Origin: Pseudomonadota bacterium
GTDB lineage: Bacteria; Pseudomonadota; Gammaproteobacteria; UBA1113
NCBI GenBank assembly: GCA_021782065.1
Contig: JAJXVQ010000071.1
Span: 1 to 6,226 of the forward strand
Direction: 5' to 3'
DNA length: 6,226 nucleotides
The notes under the pieces are model-generated. The model made no database searches and was not told the DNA's origin. It saw only the letters and a list, made by a program, of their open reading frames with translations. Shown one piece after another: positions 5,740 through 6,226 of this stretch; within the stretch, counting starts at the first letter, position 1; the number at the start of each line of letters is the position of its first letter. The translations under genes were made by a program, and so were the position numbers.

Positions 5740-6226
5740 ATGACCGTAGCCATGCTAGAATCGTTACAATTACGCGCTAGCTTGTTTCCATTGACTATAT
5801 TGCCGTTAAAAGACAATAATTTAAACGCCTTGGAGCTAGCCCTAGATGCTAAGATCAATCAAGCACCACAATTCTTTAATGGCACACCCATTGTATTAGA
5901 TCTACATTCCTACACCCTAGAAGCTTTACCCCCTTTTACGGATATCAAAGCCTTGCTAGATAGGAAGGGCTTAAAATTAGTAGGAGTTGCCACCAGCAAC
6001 GAACTGTACAAAAAAGAGGCGTCTAACCAAGGTTTGGCTTTAATGGATCCTAAACAATCCTCTAGCAATACCCAAAATAGCAAAAAAATGGCCCCTAGTG
6101 TAGAAAATAATAGCTCGGCCGCACCCCAGTCCCAACCACCCAGCAAAATGATTCTACAATCCATACGTTCAGGCCAACAAATCTATGCAGAGAACGACTT
6201 AATCATCCTAGGCATGGTTAGCCCCG
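5740..6226 (+). CDS. minC: Septum site-determining protein MinC (partial, 3' end beyond window)
   Basis: MinC inhibits FtsZ ring assembly away from midcell; MinD recruits it to the membrane and MinE makes the complex oscillate. The first 162 codons are present and the frame is open at the window end. The N-terminal FtsZ-inhibitory domain (about 1-103) shows FPLTILPL, then LELALDAKINQAPQFF (31-46), then PIVLDL and LKLVGV, matching the Escherichia pattern of L..KI.QAP.F followed by PVVL and GLRVIGV. A Ser/Gln/Asn/Pro-rich linker follows (about 104-136). The C-terminal beta-helix domain begins with SIRSGQQIYAENDLII (141-156), equivalent to PVRSGQRIYAPQCDLIV in Escherichia, which makes the call secure. 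It is the first gene of its transcription unit, divergent from fadD; minD and minE are expected downstream but are not seen. Confidence 0.93.
   Translation, partial: MTVAMLESLQLRASLFPLTILPLKDNNLNALELALDAKINQAPQFFNGTPIVLDLHSYTLEALPPFTDIKALLDRKGLKLVGVATSNELYKKEASNQGLALMDPKQSSSNTQNSKKMAPSVENNSSAAPQSQPPSKMILQSIRSGQQIYAENDLIILGMVSP

Noticed and set aside
5574..6164. Open frames on the minus strand across the start of minC (5574-5858 and 5910-6164)
   Set aside because: They lie antisense to a confidently identified minC, show no recognisable domain or good ribosome binding site, and are shadows of its reading frame.

Overview
The window looks like chromosomal DNA from a moderately AT-rich gammaproteobacterium, most likely in the Legionellales (Legionella/Coxiella and relatives). 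The main reason is an array of three outer-membrane proteins that resemble the Legionella Lpg1974-type pore-forming family. They sit beside housekeeping genes of gammaproteobacterial type: an Escherichia-like FadD and a MinC. The order assignment is inference; no rRNA or other decisive marker is present.

Layout: (1) 39-383 (+), a small conserved-looking cytoplasmic protein of unknown function with a strong ribosome binding site. (2) 479-3876 (+), three tandem paralogous beta-barrel outer-membrane protein genes separated by only 40 and 25 bases. They are probably one operon expressed from the gap at 384-464. All three start inside a conserved GGATG-containing translation leader. That leader shows that the first gene probably starts at TTG 479 rather than ATG 467, and the third at ATG 2761 rather than ATG 2749. 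(3) 3885-5558 (-), fadD, a long-chain acyl-CoA ligase that converges on the third porin gene with 8 bases between stop codons and no visible terminator. It contains a run of nine G (coding strand) that encodes the conserved Gly-Gly-Gly. (4) 5559-5739, an AT-rich divergent intergenic region with short inverted and direct repeats. (5) 5740-6226 (+), the first 162 codons of minC, cut by the window end; minD and minE would be expected beyond it.

Functionally the window combines a surface-protein family expanded by tandem duplication (conserved strands, variable loops), fatty-acid activation, and the start of the division-site selection operon. I see no mobile element, CRISPR, RNA gene or unmistakably new system. 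The best leads are the diversified porin array, the G9 tract in fadD as a possible slippage site, and the unknown small protein.
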